Below, one piece after another: positions 35,238-43,943 of a stretch of DNA of 64,000 nt; position 1 is the stretch's first letter; the number at the start of each line of letters is the position of its first letter. The position numbers and the translations under genes were made by a program. Below the pieces are notes generated by a model. That model saw nothing but the letters and a program-made list of their open reading frames with translations. It did not search any database and was not told the origin of the DNA. Origin of the DNA: Kushneria avicenniae. Its GTDB lineage: Bacteria > Pseudomonadota > Gammaproteobacteria > Pseudomonadales > Halomonadaceae. The stretch covers positions 124,001-188,000 of the forward strand of contig NZ_FOLY01000002.1 of assembly GCF_900112585.1 (NCBI RefSeq), written 5' to 3'.

Positions 35238-36830
35238 TCAGGGATTGATACTGATCCAGCGGGACAGATGGCGATTGATGGCGTTGTCTTCCCAGCCGGT
35301 CATGTCCGGATTGACCAGGTTGCGCGCGGCGTCGGCGTAGATGGGTGCCATGGCGTAGTCGCCCAGCGCCTGGCGTTCGGCCTGTTCAAGCAACTGTTGG
35401 CGCTGATCCGGATCGTCCTGTGACGCGGCCTGCTTCATCAGCTGGTCGAACCCGGCGCTGTGATAGCCGCCGTAGTTCTTGGTATTGCCGGAGGCGAGAA
35501 TGCCCAAAAAGTTGCTGGCATCATCGAAATCCGCCACCCAGCTGGCGCGAGCAATATCGAAGTCGCCGCGGGCGATCTCGGCGTAGTGCACGTTGGCTTC
35601 GGCGTTGACCATCTCGATGTTGATGCCCAGCGGCTTCCACATGGCGGCGGCCGCCACGGCAATACGCCGATGATCATCGCGGGAATTGAAGCGCAGGCGC
35701 AGGTTGAGCGGATGCTCCGGGCCGTACCCGGCCTCTTTCAAAAGCGCTCGGGCCCTGTCGAGTCGTGCTTCCATGGGCGCATCAACGCCCGGCATGGTCT
35801 GCACGTCATAGTGCGCAGTACCGGCAGGCACCAGCGAGCTGGTCGGGTTGGCCGCGCCCTGCAGCACTTTCTGAGTGATGATGTCGCGCCGCAGCGCCAG
35901 ATTGAGCGCTTCGCGAACGCGCACGTCGCTGGTGGGATGATCGTCGCGATTGTTGAGCGCGTAGTAGTAGGTCGAAAGCTGGTTGTGCAGATGAACGGCG
36001 TTGCCGAGATTTTCCTTCAGCCACTGATAGCGGCTGGCGTCGAAGTCACGCATCACGTCCAGGTTACCACTGCGAAAGCGCGAAAGGCCGGTGTTAAGGT
36101 TCTCGACCAGATGGTAGTTGACGCCGTCGAGGTCAACGCTTTCGGCATCGTGAAACTGCGGGTTCCTGACGGCCTCGATGTGGTCATGCGACACCCAGCG
36201 GCTGGGCTTGAAGGCGCCGTTGGTGACAATGTGCGACAGCTGCGTCCAGTCGTTGCCGTGTTCCCTGATGACATGGGCCGGCACCGGCGCAGCGATGATG
36301 TGTGCCATCAACGTCGGGAGGTAGGGCGTTGGCTGCTCAAGGCGCACTTCGAATCGATGATCGTTCACGGCCCGGGCGCCCAGTGAGGCCATCACGGCAT
36401 CGCCGCGATTGATGGCGGCAGCGTTTTTGATCGGATAAAGCAGGTTGGCATAGACCGAGGCAATCTCCGGATCGAGCGCGCGCTGAAAGGCGAGCACAAA
36501 GTCCTCGGCAGTGACCGGTTCGCCGTCAGACCAGCGGGCGTCATCGCGCAGGTTGAAAGTCCAGGTCAGACCGTCATCGGAGACCGACCAGTCGGTGGCC
36601 ACGCCCGGCTGATATTCACCATCAGGGGACAGCGTCACCAGCCCCTCGAACAGATCGCCCAGCACGTCGTTGTCGTAGACAGCGCCGGTCACGCGGGCGG
36701 CATCCAGCGAGGCCGGCTCGCCATAGATGCCGATATCCAGCGTGGCGGCCTGGGCCGGCAGGGGACAGGCCAGCAGCGGACAGGTCAGCAACAAAGCGGC
36801 GCCAAGGCTTTTAAAAAGACACCTGGTCAT
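35238..36830 (-). CDS. oppA: OppA-type peptide-binding protein (paralogue 2)
   Basis: A 530-residue exported peptide-binding protein; signal peptide 1-28 (cleavage after AQA) and SLDAARVTG at the start of the mature part, where classical OppA has SLDP. EDFVLAFQRALDPE and GDFDIARASWVADFDDASNFL place it with paralogues 3 and 4. It lies 61 bases upstream of paralogue 1 in the same operon. A different peptide preference is possible but not visible. Confidence 0.9.
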   Translation of the reverse strand: MTRCLFKSLGAALLLTCPLLACPLPAQAATLDIGIYGEPASLDAARVTGAVYDNDVLGDLFEGLVTLSPDGEYQPGVATDWSVSDDGLTWTFNLRDDARWSDGEPVTAEDFVLAFQRALDPEIASVYANLLYPIKNAAAINRGDAVMASLGARAVNDHRFEVRLEQPTPYLPTLMAHIIAAPVPAHVIREHGNDWTQLSHIVTNGAFKPSRWVSHDHIEAVRNPQFHDAESVDLDGVNYHLVENLNTGLSRFRSGNLDVMRDFDASRYQWLKENLGNAVHLHNQLSTYYYALNNRDDHPTSDVRVREALNLALRRDIITQKVLQGAANPTSSLVPAGTAHYDVQTMPGVDAPMEARLDRARALLKEAGYGPEHPLNLRLRFNSRDDHRRIAVAAAAMWKPLGINIEMVNAEANVHYAEIARGDFDIARASWVADFDDASNFLGILASGNTKNYGGYHSAGFDQLMKQAASQDDPDQRQQLLEQAERQALGDYAMAPIYADAARNLVNPDMTGWEDNAINRHLSRWISINP

Positions 36831-36892
36831 GATGGAGGATTCCCGGTTGTGTCAAAAACGGGCGGCATCACGGAGATACCGCCACCGAAGAG

Positions 36893-38476
36893 TTATTTTT
36901 TGAAGCTGACCCAGCGAGAAGGATGGTCATCCTGCACGTTGTCTTCCCAGCCCTGAAGCTCTGGATTGACCAGATTGCGGGTAACGTAGGTCAGAAGCGG
37001 TATCAGCGCATAGTCACCGAGCGCGACCTGTTCGGCCTGCTGCATCAGACCGGCGCGCTTGTCCTCATCCAGCGTGATGTTGGCCTGATCGAGCAGCCTG
37101 TCGTACTCGGGATTGGACCAGGCGCCGTAGTTATTGCCTACTCCGGTATGCAAAAGCGTCAGGAAGTTTTCGGCATCATCATAATCGGCGACCCAGCCGG
37201 CACGTGCGACATCAAAGTCGCCGTTTTGTATGGCTTGGTAGTGCACCGTGGCCTCGGAGTTGATCATCTGCACATTGACGCCCAGCGGTTTCCACATGGC
37301 TGCCAGCGCAACGGCGATCTTTTTGTGCTCATCGCTTGAGTTATAACGCAGGCGCAGATTGAGCGGCTTGTCCGGCCCGTAGCCGGCTGCCTGCATCAGA
37401 TTTTTGGCCTTGGCCATGCGGGCATTCATGTCATCACCGTCGAGCGTCATGTGCTGCGTCTCGTAGTGATTGGTGCCCGGTGGCACCAGCGCAGTGGCCG
37501 GCAGGAAGGTGTTGTCCATGATCTGCTTTGACATGACGTCGCGACGCACCGCCAGATTGAGCGCTTCACGCACGCGGATATCGGCGGTTGGATGGCCGTC
37601 ACGATGGTTCAGCACATAGTAATAGGAGCCCAGAAACGGACTCATGTGCGTGGCGTCCGGCAGGTTTTCCTTGAGCCACTGATAGCGGTCCGAGGTGTAC
37701 TCGCGCATCACATCGAGCTCACCGGCACGGAAGCGCGAGATGCCGGCATTACGATCCTCGGTAGGATAGTAATTGACGGTGTCGATGGCCACGTTGGCGG
37801 CATCGTGAAACTCGGGATTTTTCTCGGCCGAAATGTGATCGTGCGAAACCCAGCGGGTCGGTTTGTAAGCGCCGTTGGTCTGGATATGATCCATCTGCGT
37901 CCACTGCTGGCCATACTGATCAAATACATGTTTTGGCACCGGGTAAGCCGTGTAATGAGTCAGGATGCCGAGAAAATAGGGCGCTGGTTCCTTGAGCGTG
38001 ACGCGAAAGGTCTTGCCATCATCCAGTGATTCCACACCAAGCTGATCCGCCGGTATCTTGCCGGTATTGACCGCTTCGGCATTCTTGACCGGATAAAGCA
38101 TGTAGGCGTACTTGGAGGCGCTGGCAGGGTCGAGCATGTGCTGCCAGCCAAACACGAAATCCTTGGCCGTGACCGGCTTCCCATCGGACCATTTCGCATC
38201 ATCACGCAGATGGAAGGTATAGGTCATGCCGTCATCGCTGATGTCCCATGACGTCGCGACGCCCGGAATACGATGACCTTCAGGGTCCTTGGTAATCAGG
38301 CCTTCAAAAAAGTCCATTAATACATCGGCTTCCCATACCCCACCACTGACCTGGGAGGTATCCAGCGAAGCAGGCTCACCAATGATGCCAATATTGAGCG
38401 TCTGGGCGTAAAGCTGGGGGGTGAACAGGGCAGATGACAGCGCGAGCGCGCTGAGCAGGGAGCGGATCGAGAGCAT
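36893..38476 (-). CDS. oppA: OppA-type peptide-binding protein (paralogue 3)
   Basis: A 527-residue exported protein; signal peptide 1-24 (LYA cleavage). SLDTSQVSGG, DAKWSDGKPVTAKDFVFGWQHMLDP, and GDFDVARAGWVADYDDAENFL mark the SBP_bac_5 family. It is rich in Lys compared with its neighbours, and follows paralogue 4 after a 245-base gap that holds a hairpin. Confidence 0.9.
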   Translation of the reverse strand: MLSIRSLLSALALSSALFTPQLYAQTLNIGIIGEPASLDTSQVSGGVWEADVLMDFFEGLITKDPEGHRIPGVATSWDISDDGMTYTFHLRDDAKWSDGKPVTAKDFVFGWQHMLDPASASKYAYMLYPVKNAEAVNTGKIPADQLGVESLDDGKTFRVTLKEPAPYFLGILTHYTAYPVPKHVFDQYGQQWTQMDHIQTNGAYKPTRWVSHDHISAEKNPEFHDAANVAIDTVNYYPTEDRNAGISRFRAGELDVMREYTSDRYQWLKENLPDATHMSPFLGSYYYVLNHRDGHPTADIRVREALNLAVRRDVMSKQIMDNTFLPATALVPPGTNHYETQHMTLDGDDMNARMAKAKNLMQAAGYGPDKPLNLRLRYNSSDEHKKIAVALAAMWKPLGVNVQMINSEATVHYQAIQNGDFDVARAGWVADYDDAENFLTLLHTGVGNNYGAWSNPEYDRLLDQANITLDEDKRAGLMQQAEQVALGDYALIPLLTYVTRNLVNPELQGWEDNVQDDHPSRWVSFKK

Positions 38477-38510
38477 GGAGGTTCCTGGATATTGGCATTG
38501 TTATTGGCGT

Positions 38511-38532
38511 GATCGCCCGTTGTGAGGCGATC
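38511..38532. other. Hairpin in the oppA paralogue 4-3 gap
   Basis: GATCGCC/GGCGATC, 7 bp with an 8-base loop, lies 35 bases before the start codon of paralogue 3. On the minus strand it follows five T rather than preceding them, so it is not a terminator; it may protect mRNA ends and alter relative expression. The rest of the 245-base gap (38477-38721) shows no gene. Confidence 0.3.
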
Positions 38533-38721
38533 AAAAACTGAAACATCGCTTATGGCGAATATCGTGAAGTTACTCCGCGTCAGGGGGTGTGTCCAGAGTT
38601 GACCAGTCGTTCAGAAGCATGAACGAAGGCTGATGCAGTCAGGAGCTTTGAAAGCGGGCGGAGCCAGAGGCGAGGCAGGCTCACCTCCGGCATTTCGATC
38701 CTGTCAAACGATCGTGGCTGC

Positions 38722-40305
38722 CTATCTTGCCTCTTCGATGGATATCCAGCGTGAGGCGTGCATGTCGAGCGCGTTATTGTCCCAGCCGGACAGTGAAGGC
38801 TTGACCAGGTTGCGGGCGGCATAGGTGTAGATCGGCGCCAGCGGGTAGTCGGCCAGCGCCATCTTCTCGGCGCGCTGCATCATGTCACGGCGCTTGTCAG
38901 GGTCCAGCTCCCGGTCGGATTGCGTGATCAACTGACTATATTCGGGGTTTTGATAGTCCCCGTAGTTGTTGGTCGCCGCCGAGAGCAGCTGCAGGAAGTT
39001 CTGCGCGTCGTCATAGCTTGAAATCCACGCCGCACGCGCCACCTGGAAATCACCCTGCATCAGATCAGAATAATGCACGTTGGCTTCGCTGTTGCGCATC
39101 GTGACGTTGACGCCCAGCGGCTTCCACATGGCGGCGACGGCGACGGCAATGCGCTGATGCTCGTCACCGGAGTTGTAGCGCAGTGTCAGATCGAGCGGCT
39201 TGTCGGGGCCGTAACCGGCGTCCTTCATGAGTTCACGGGCACGGCGCATGCGCGTGTCCATGTCATCATCCAGGCCGGGCTGGGTGGCCGGGGTGTAATT
39301 GCTGACGCCGGGTGGCACTAATGAAGTGGCAGGCGTCACGGCGCCATCAAGAAGTTTCTCGCTGATCACATCGCGCCGGATGGCCAGTGACAGCGCCTCG
39401 CGCACGCGCTTGTCGGCCACCGGCGAGCCGTCGCGCAGGTTGAACACGTAGTAGTAGCTGCCCAGCGACGGCGTGATCTTTACGGCATCGGGAATCTGCT
39501 GCTCGAGCCACTGATAACGCGCTGCAGGAAAGTCTCGCAGGATATCGAGCTCGCCGGCCTGAAAGCGCGAGATGCCGGCGTTCTTGTCCTCGATGGGGTA
39601 GTAGTTCACTCCATCGAGCGTGACCTCGTCAGCATCGTGGAATTCATCATTTTTGACCGTATCGAGCTCGGTACTGGAGATCCAGCGCACCGGCTTGAAG
39701 GCACCGTTGACCACGATGTTCTCCGGCCGGCTCCATTTGTCGCCCTTGTCTGCCACGACATGCTCGGGGATCGGGTAGCCAAACGGCAGTACCAGCGTCT
39801 TGAGAAAGTAGGCGGCCGGCTCGGTCAGATGAATGACCAGTGTCCTGCCGTCATCGCGGCTTTCCACGCCCAGGGTGTCGAGTTCAGCTTCGCCGGCGTT
39901 GATCTTTTGCGCGTTGACGATCGGGTAGAGGCGATGGGCGTAGTTGGAGGCCGTTGCGGGCTTGACCTGATAGCGCAGGGCAAAGACGAAGTCGTCGGCC
40001 GTGACCGGCTCACCGTCCGACCAGCGAGCGTCTTCGCGCAGATGAAAGGTATAGGTCCTGCCATCCTCGCTGGTCTCCCAGTCGCTGGCCACACCGGGGA
40101 TGATCTGCCCCCGGGCATCGATGGCCACCAGCCCCTCGAAGATATCGCGCAGCACGTCCTCTTCCCAGACGCCGCCGGTAACGCGCGCCGGGTCCAGTGA
40201 GGCCGGGTCGCCGCTGATGCCGACATTGAGCGTGGCGGCAAGGGTCAGCGGCGCACTCAGTGTCAGTCCGGCGCCGATCAGTGAAAGCAGTATGTTGCGT
40301 TGCAT
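38722..40305 (-). CDS. oppA: OppA-type peptide-binding protein (paralogue 4)
   Basis: A 527-residue exported binding protein and the promoter-proximal gene of the operon. Signal peptide 1-23 (cleavage after LAA is likely); mature part opens TLNVGISGDPASLDPARVTGG, a typical SLDP form. DARWSDGEPVTADDFVFAL and GDFQVARAAWISSYDDAQNFL are conserved. The ATG at 40305 is chosen since GGGGA precedes it and it gives a signal peptide; a long upstream open frame is a shadow. Confidence 0.9.
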   Translation of the reverse strand: MQRNILLSLIGAGLTLSAPLTLAATLNVGISGDPASLDPARVTGGVWEEDVLRDIFEGLVAIDARGQIIPGVASDWETSEDGRTYTFHLREDARWSDGEPVTADDFVFALRYQVKPATASNYAHRLYPIVNAQKINAGEAELDTLGVESRDDGRTLVIHLTEPAAYFLKTLVLPFGYPIPEHVVADKGDKWSRPENIVVNGAFKPVRWISSTELDTVKNDEFHDADEVTLDGVNYYPIEDKNAGISRFQAGELDILRDFPAARYQWLEQQIPDAVKITPSLGSYYYVFNLRDGSPVADKRVREALSLAIRRDVISEKLLDGAVTPATSLVPPGVSNYTPATQPGLDDDMDTRMRRARELMKDAGYGPDKPLDLTLRYNSGDEHQRIAVAVAAMWKPLGVNVTMRNSEANVHYSDLMQGDFQVARAAWISSYDDAQNFLQLLSAATNNYGDYQNPEYSQLITQSDRELDPDKRRDMMQRAEKMALADYPLAPIYTYAARNLVKPSLSGWDNNALDMHASRWISIEEAR

Positions 40306-40356
40306 GGCAATCCCCGGCAGGTGTTGTTGTTGATACGCTGTCATCACAATGGTTGA

Positions 40357-40385
40357 AAGATCACAGCATGACACGATCGTGTCAA
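40357..40385 (-). promoter_or_regulatory. Promoter of the opp operon with overlapping palindrome
   Basis: Minus strand: a perfect -35 TTGACA, a 17-base spacer ending in TGT, and -10 GATCTT (extended TGn type). The -35 overlaps a perfect 16-bp palindrome, TGACACGATCGTGTCA, at 40369-40384. Such placement fits a repressor operator; the factor is not in the window. Confidence 0.6.
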
Positions 40386-40448
40386 AGCAGCGCTTATTAC
40401 CATTTCTGCCTTTTTTATCACGTCGGCGGGAAAGGGCGCGGGCAGCGG

Positions 40449-40478
40449 GTGACGGGCAGGGGCGGCTTTGGCTACAAT
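40449..40478 (+). promoter_or_regulatory. Candidate prfB promoter
   Basis: GTGACG, an 18-base spacer and TACAAT (40473-40478) lie about 76 bases before the prfB ATG, divergent from the opp promoter. Confidence 0.4.
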
Positions 40479-40554
40479 AATGCCCCTTGTTTTTCAACTC
40501 TTCATGCGGTGTTGCGGCCCCTTGTGGCGCAGTACCCCGGCCGAGCGAGATACC

Positions 40555-41653
40555 ATGCAGGAACTCACGCCCATTCATCACCTGCTCAAGGACCTGTCCG
40601 AACGGACAGACGTCCTGAGGGGGTATCTTTGACTATGCCGAGCGAAAGGATCGTCTCGAGGAAGTAACGCGCGAGCTGGAAAATCCCGAGGTCTGGAACG
40701 ACCCGGAGCACGCGCAGAAGCTGGGCCGCGAGCGCGCTCAGCTGGAGGAGATCGTCACCACGCTGGATACGCTTCGCGACGGCATCCGCGACAATGGCGA
40801 ACTTTATGAGCTGGCGCAGATGGAAGACGACGAGGACACCGTGGCGGAAATTCGCCGCGACCTCGACCGCTTCGAGACGCAACTGGCCAGGCTCGAGTTT
40901 CGTCGCATGTTTGCCGGCGAGATGGATGGCAGTAATGCTTACATGGACATTCAGGCCGGTTCCGGCGGAACCGAGGCGCAGGACTGGGCCAATATCCTGC
41001 TGCGCATGTATCTGCGCTGGGCCGAGCATCACGGCTTCAAGGCGGAGATTACCGAAATCTCGGCCGGCGACGTGGCCGGTATCAAATCCGCCACCCTTCA
41101 TGTGCAGGGCGATCACGCCTTTGGCTGGTTGCGCACCGAAACCGGCGTGCACCGTCTGGTCAGAAAGAGCCCGTTCGACTCCGGCGGCCGGCGTCACACG
41201 TCGTTTGCCTCGGTCTTTCTCTCGCCCGAGATCGATGACAGCTTCGAGGTCGAGATCAACCCGGCTGATCTGCGCGTGGACACCTACCGCTCCTCCGGTG
41301 CCGGCGGTCAGCACGTCAACACCACCGATTCGGCCGTGCGCATTACGCACGAACCCAGCGGCGTTGTGGTGTCGTGTCAGACCCAGCGCAGCCAGCACGC
41401 CAACCGCGACTTTGCCATGAAGCAGCTCCGGGCCAAGCTCTGGGAGCTGGAGATGCAAAAGCGCAACGCCGAGAAGCAAAAGGCCGAAGACGCCAAATCC
41501 GACATCGGCTGGGGCAGCCAGATTCGCTCCTATGTGCTCGACGATCAGCGCATCAAGGATCTGCGTACCGGCGTACAGACCAGCAACTGTGAGCGGGTGC
41601 TCGACGGCGACCTGGATCAGTTTATCGAGGCCAGCCTCAAGCAGGGGCTCTGA
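40555..41653 (+). CDS. prfB: Peptide chain release factor 2 (programmed +1 frameshift)
   Basis: RF2 releases peptides at UGA and UAA. Codons 1-25 run from the ATG at 40555 to CTT at 40627; a UGA follows, and the remaining 340 codons lie in the +1 frame from 40631. The total is 365 residues, as in E. coli. The SPF anticodon-like tripeptide is in [10 protein letters not shown], and the catalytic GGQ is in [10 protein letters not shown]. This autoregulatory frameshift makes synthesis depend on RF2 scarcity. A gene finder would see a 25-codon peptide and a headless gene. Confidence 0.97.
40618..40633 (+). other. prfB: prfB programmed frameshift site
   Basis: An internal Shine-Dalgarno AGGGGG (40618-40623) is followed three bases later by CUU-UGA-C (40627-40633), the classical RF2 slippery stop. 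The arrangement is as in E. coli. Confidence 0.95.
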
Positions 41654-41693
41654 TCGGAAGGCGCGTCTGCAGGAAAGTAGAGACGGCTTCCGA

Positions 41694-41757
41694 CCGGCAG
41701 GCTCGCTGGCGGCACGGCGTGGTTCATGTCCAGGTGGCTCCAGACATGAACTGCCGG
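41694..41757 (+). other. Nested inverted repeats in the prfB-lysS gap
   Basis: CCGGCAG (41694-41700) pairs with CTGCCGG (41751-41757), and inside it GTTCATGTC (41722-41730) pairs perfectly with GACATGAAC (41743-41751); the two right arms share one base. No T-run follows. It may be a structured intergenic RNA or processing site before lysS. Confidence 0.4.
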
Positions 41758-41802
41758 CCGTCATGCGCCTGTCATTGACGGTTATTTTCAATAGGCAAGG
41801 TA

Positions 41803-43320
41803 ATGGCGAATCAGGATCAGCAGGCAGGCAGCGAACACGAAGAGAACCATCTGGTCGCCGAGCGGCGGGCAAAGCTTGCCGCTCGTCGCGAGAAGGCCGG
41901 TGCAGAGGGCGGCAGCGCCTTTCCCAACGATCTGCGCCGCGACAGTCTCGCCGCGGATCTTCAGGCAGAGCTTGGCGAGCATGACAAGGCGGCGCTCGAA
42001 GCGCTGGGGCGTCAGGCAGCAGTTGCCGGGCGCATCATGCGAAAGCGCGGCCCCTTTATCGTCATTCAGGACGCCTCCGGGCAGATCCAGCTCTACGTGG
42101 ATAAAAAGGGGCTGCCCGCGGAAGTGCTCGAGGACATCAAGGGCTGGGACATCGGCGATATCGTCTTCGGCCAGGGCCCGGTGCACAAGTCCGGCAAGGG
42201 CGATCTCTACGTAATGATGGAGACCGCGCGCCTTCTGACCAAGAGCCTGCGCCCGCTGCCGGACAAGTTCCATGGCCTGACCGATCAGGAAGCACGCTAT
42301 CGTCAGCGCTATGTGGATCTGATCATGAATCCGGAGGTGCGCGACACCTTCCGAATTCGTGCGGCCGTCATCAGCGCCATTCGCCAGTTCTTCACCGAAC
42401 GCGACTTCATGGAAGTCGAAACGCCGATGCTGCAGCCGATTCCGGGTGGGGCCACGGCGCGACCGTTTGTGACGCACCACAATGCGCTGGATATTGACAT
42501 GTATCTGCGTATTGCCCCGGAGCTTTATCTCAAGCGTCTGGTGGTGGGCGGCTTCGAGCGGGTGTTCGAGATCAACCGCAACTTCCGCAACGAAGGGCTG
42601 TCGACCCGGCATAACCCCGAGTTCACCATGCTCGAGTTCTACTGGGCCTATGCCGACTATCATGATCTGATCGATCTGACCGAGTCACTGGTGCGCTTTA
42701 CCGCCGAGAAGGCCACAGGTTCGACGCTGATCCGCTATCAGGGCACCGAGCATGACCTGTCCCGTCCCTTTGATCGGCTGACCCTGCGCGAATCGATTCT
42801 GAAATACGGCCAGAACATCGAGTCCGGCGAGCTGGATGATCTCGAACGCGCTACGGCACTGGCCGGGCGTTTGGGCATCGAGGTCAGATCAGGCTGGGGA
42901 CTTGGCAAGCTGCAGACCGAAATCTTCGAGGAAGTGGCCGAACATCGCCTTGAGCGACCGACGTTCATTACCGAGTATCCGGCCGAGGTCAGCCCGCTGG
43001 CGCGGCGTAACGACGATAATCCGTTTGTCACCGACCGCTTCGAATTCTTTGTGGGGGGCCGTGAGATCGCCAACGGCTTCTCCGAGCTCAACGATGCCGA
43101 GGATCAGGCCGAGCGCTTTGCCGCCCAGGTGGCAGAAAAGGACGCCGGTGATCTCGAGGCGATGTACTATGACGCCGACTACGTGCGCGCGCTCGAATAC
43201 GGCATGCCGCCGACGGCCGGCGAGGGCATCGGCATCGACCGGCTGGTCATGCTGCTGGCGGATGCGCCGTCCATTCGTGACGTGCTGCTGTTCCCGGCCA
43301 TGCGCCCGGAAACGGAATAG
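41803..43320 (+). CDS. lysS: Lysyl-tRNA synthetase, class II
   Basis: LysRS charges tRNA-Lys. The 505-residue protein has an N-terminal OB-fold anticodon domain (about 60-170) and a class II core with motif 1 ([17 protein letters not shown]), motif 2 ([20 protein letters not shown]) and motif 3 ([13 protein letters not shown]). A roughly 25-residue charged N-terminal segment precedes it. The gene follows prfB, the usual pairing, and starts at ATG with AAGG seven to ten bases upstream. Confidence 0.97.
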   Translation: MANQDQQAGSEHEENHLVAERRAKLAARREKAGAEGGSAFPNDLRRDSLAADLQAELGEHDKAALEALGRQAAVAGRIMRKRGPFIVIQDASGQIQLYVDKKGLPAEVLEDIKGWDIGDIVFGQGPVHKSGKGDLYVMMETARLLTKSLRPLPDKFHGLTDQEARYRQRYVDLIMNPEVRDTFRIRAAVISAIRQFFTERDFMEVETPMLQPIPGGATARPFVTHHNALDIDMYLRIAPELYLKRLVVGGFERVFEINRNFRNEGLSTRHNPEFTMLEFYWAYADYHDLIDLTESLVRFTAEKATGSTLIRYQGTEHDLSRPFDRLTLRESILKYGQNIESGELDDLERATALAGRLGIEVRSGWGLGKLQTEIFEEVAEHRLERPTFITEYPAEVSPLARRNDDNPFVTDRFEFFVGGREIANGFSELNDAEDQAERFAAQVAEKDAGDLEAMYYDADYVRALEYGMPPTAGEGIGIDRLVMLLADAPSIRDVLLFPAMRPETE

Positions 43321-43444
43321 TTGCCGCGAGGCGCGGTGGTGCCCGTTGCCGTATGCCACATGATGCATGGTAATGGCGACACCGGGCGACCATACTGTGT
43401 GGCCTGAACAGGATTTTCACCTGCCTCGAATCGGGAGAGTCGCA

Positions 43445-43828
43445 ATGAAACTGGTGAATCGCTCTGCACTCAGCGTGCGTCCCAGGCAGCCGTTTGTAGA
43501 CTGGATCAATTCGCTGGAAGCGACCGAGGGCGAGGATGATCTCACGCTCGAGGATGCCGAGCGCGAAAGCACCATCTACCTCATTCCTGAAATGGATACG
43601 GAGGATGCGCTGCGGGCCTGCCTGCATGAACGCTTTGCCGATATCCTTGAAAACGAGCTGTCCGCCTGGGAGGAAAACTCCCGCCACTGGCCGGACATCA
43701 ACGAAGTCACCTTTGAATTTTTCCTGCGCGTCGAGCACAGCTATCTGTGCGTGGACATGGATGAAGAGGCCTCCCTCGAGCAGAGCGATTTTGAAGACGA
43801 TCTGCTGCTCGATACCGATGAACTCTGA
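43445..43828 (+). CDS. Conserved acidic hypothetical protein (127 residues)
   Basis: A strongly acidic soluble protein starting MKLVNRSALSVRPRQPFVDWINSL and ending in LLLDTDEL. It has many Asp and Glu, particularly in the last 25 residues, no signal peptide or transmembrane segment, and a central STIYLIPEMDTEDALRACL part. I recall similar small proteins in pseudomonads (same opening motif) but no function. GGGAG lies nine bases upstream of the ATG at 43445, which overrules a longer frame. Confidence 0.7.
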   Translation: MKLVNRSALSVRPRQPFVDWINSLEATEGEDDLTLEDAERESTIYLIPEMDTEDALRACLHERFADILENELSAWEENSRHWPDINEVTFEFFLRVEHSYLCVDMDEEASLEQSDFEDDLLLDTDEL

Positions 43829-43943
43829 TTGTCCGTCGTCGGAATGCCCGGCGCCTGCTGCTCACGATGACAGCGGCCGGGACCGTCGATACCACGTCCT
43901 GCATCTGTGCCTGTGCGCTGTCCTGCACGACCGGTAACTCTTT

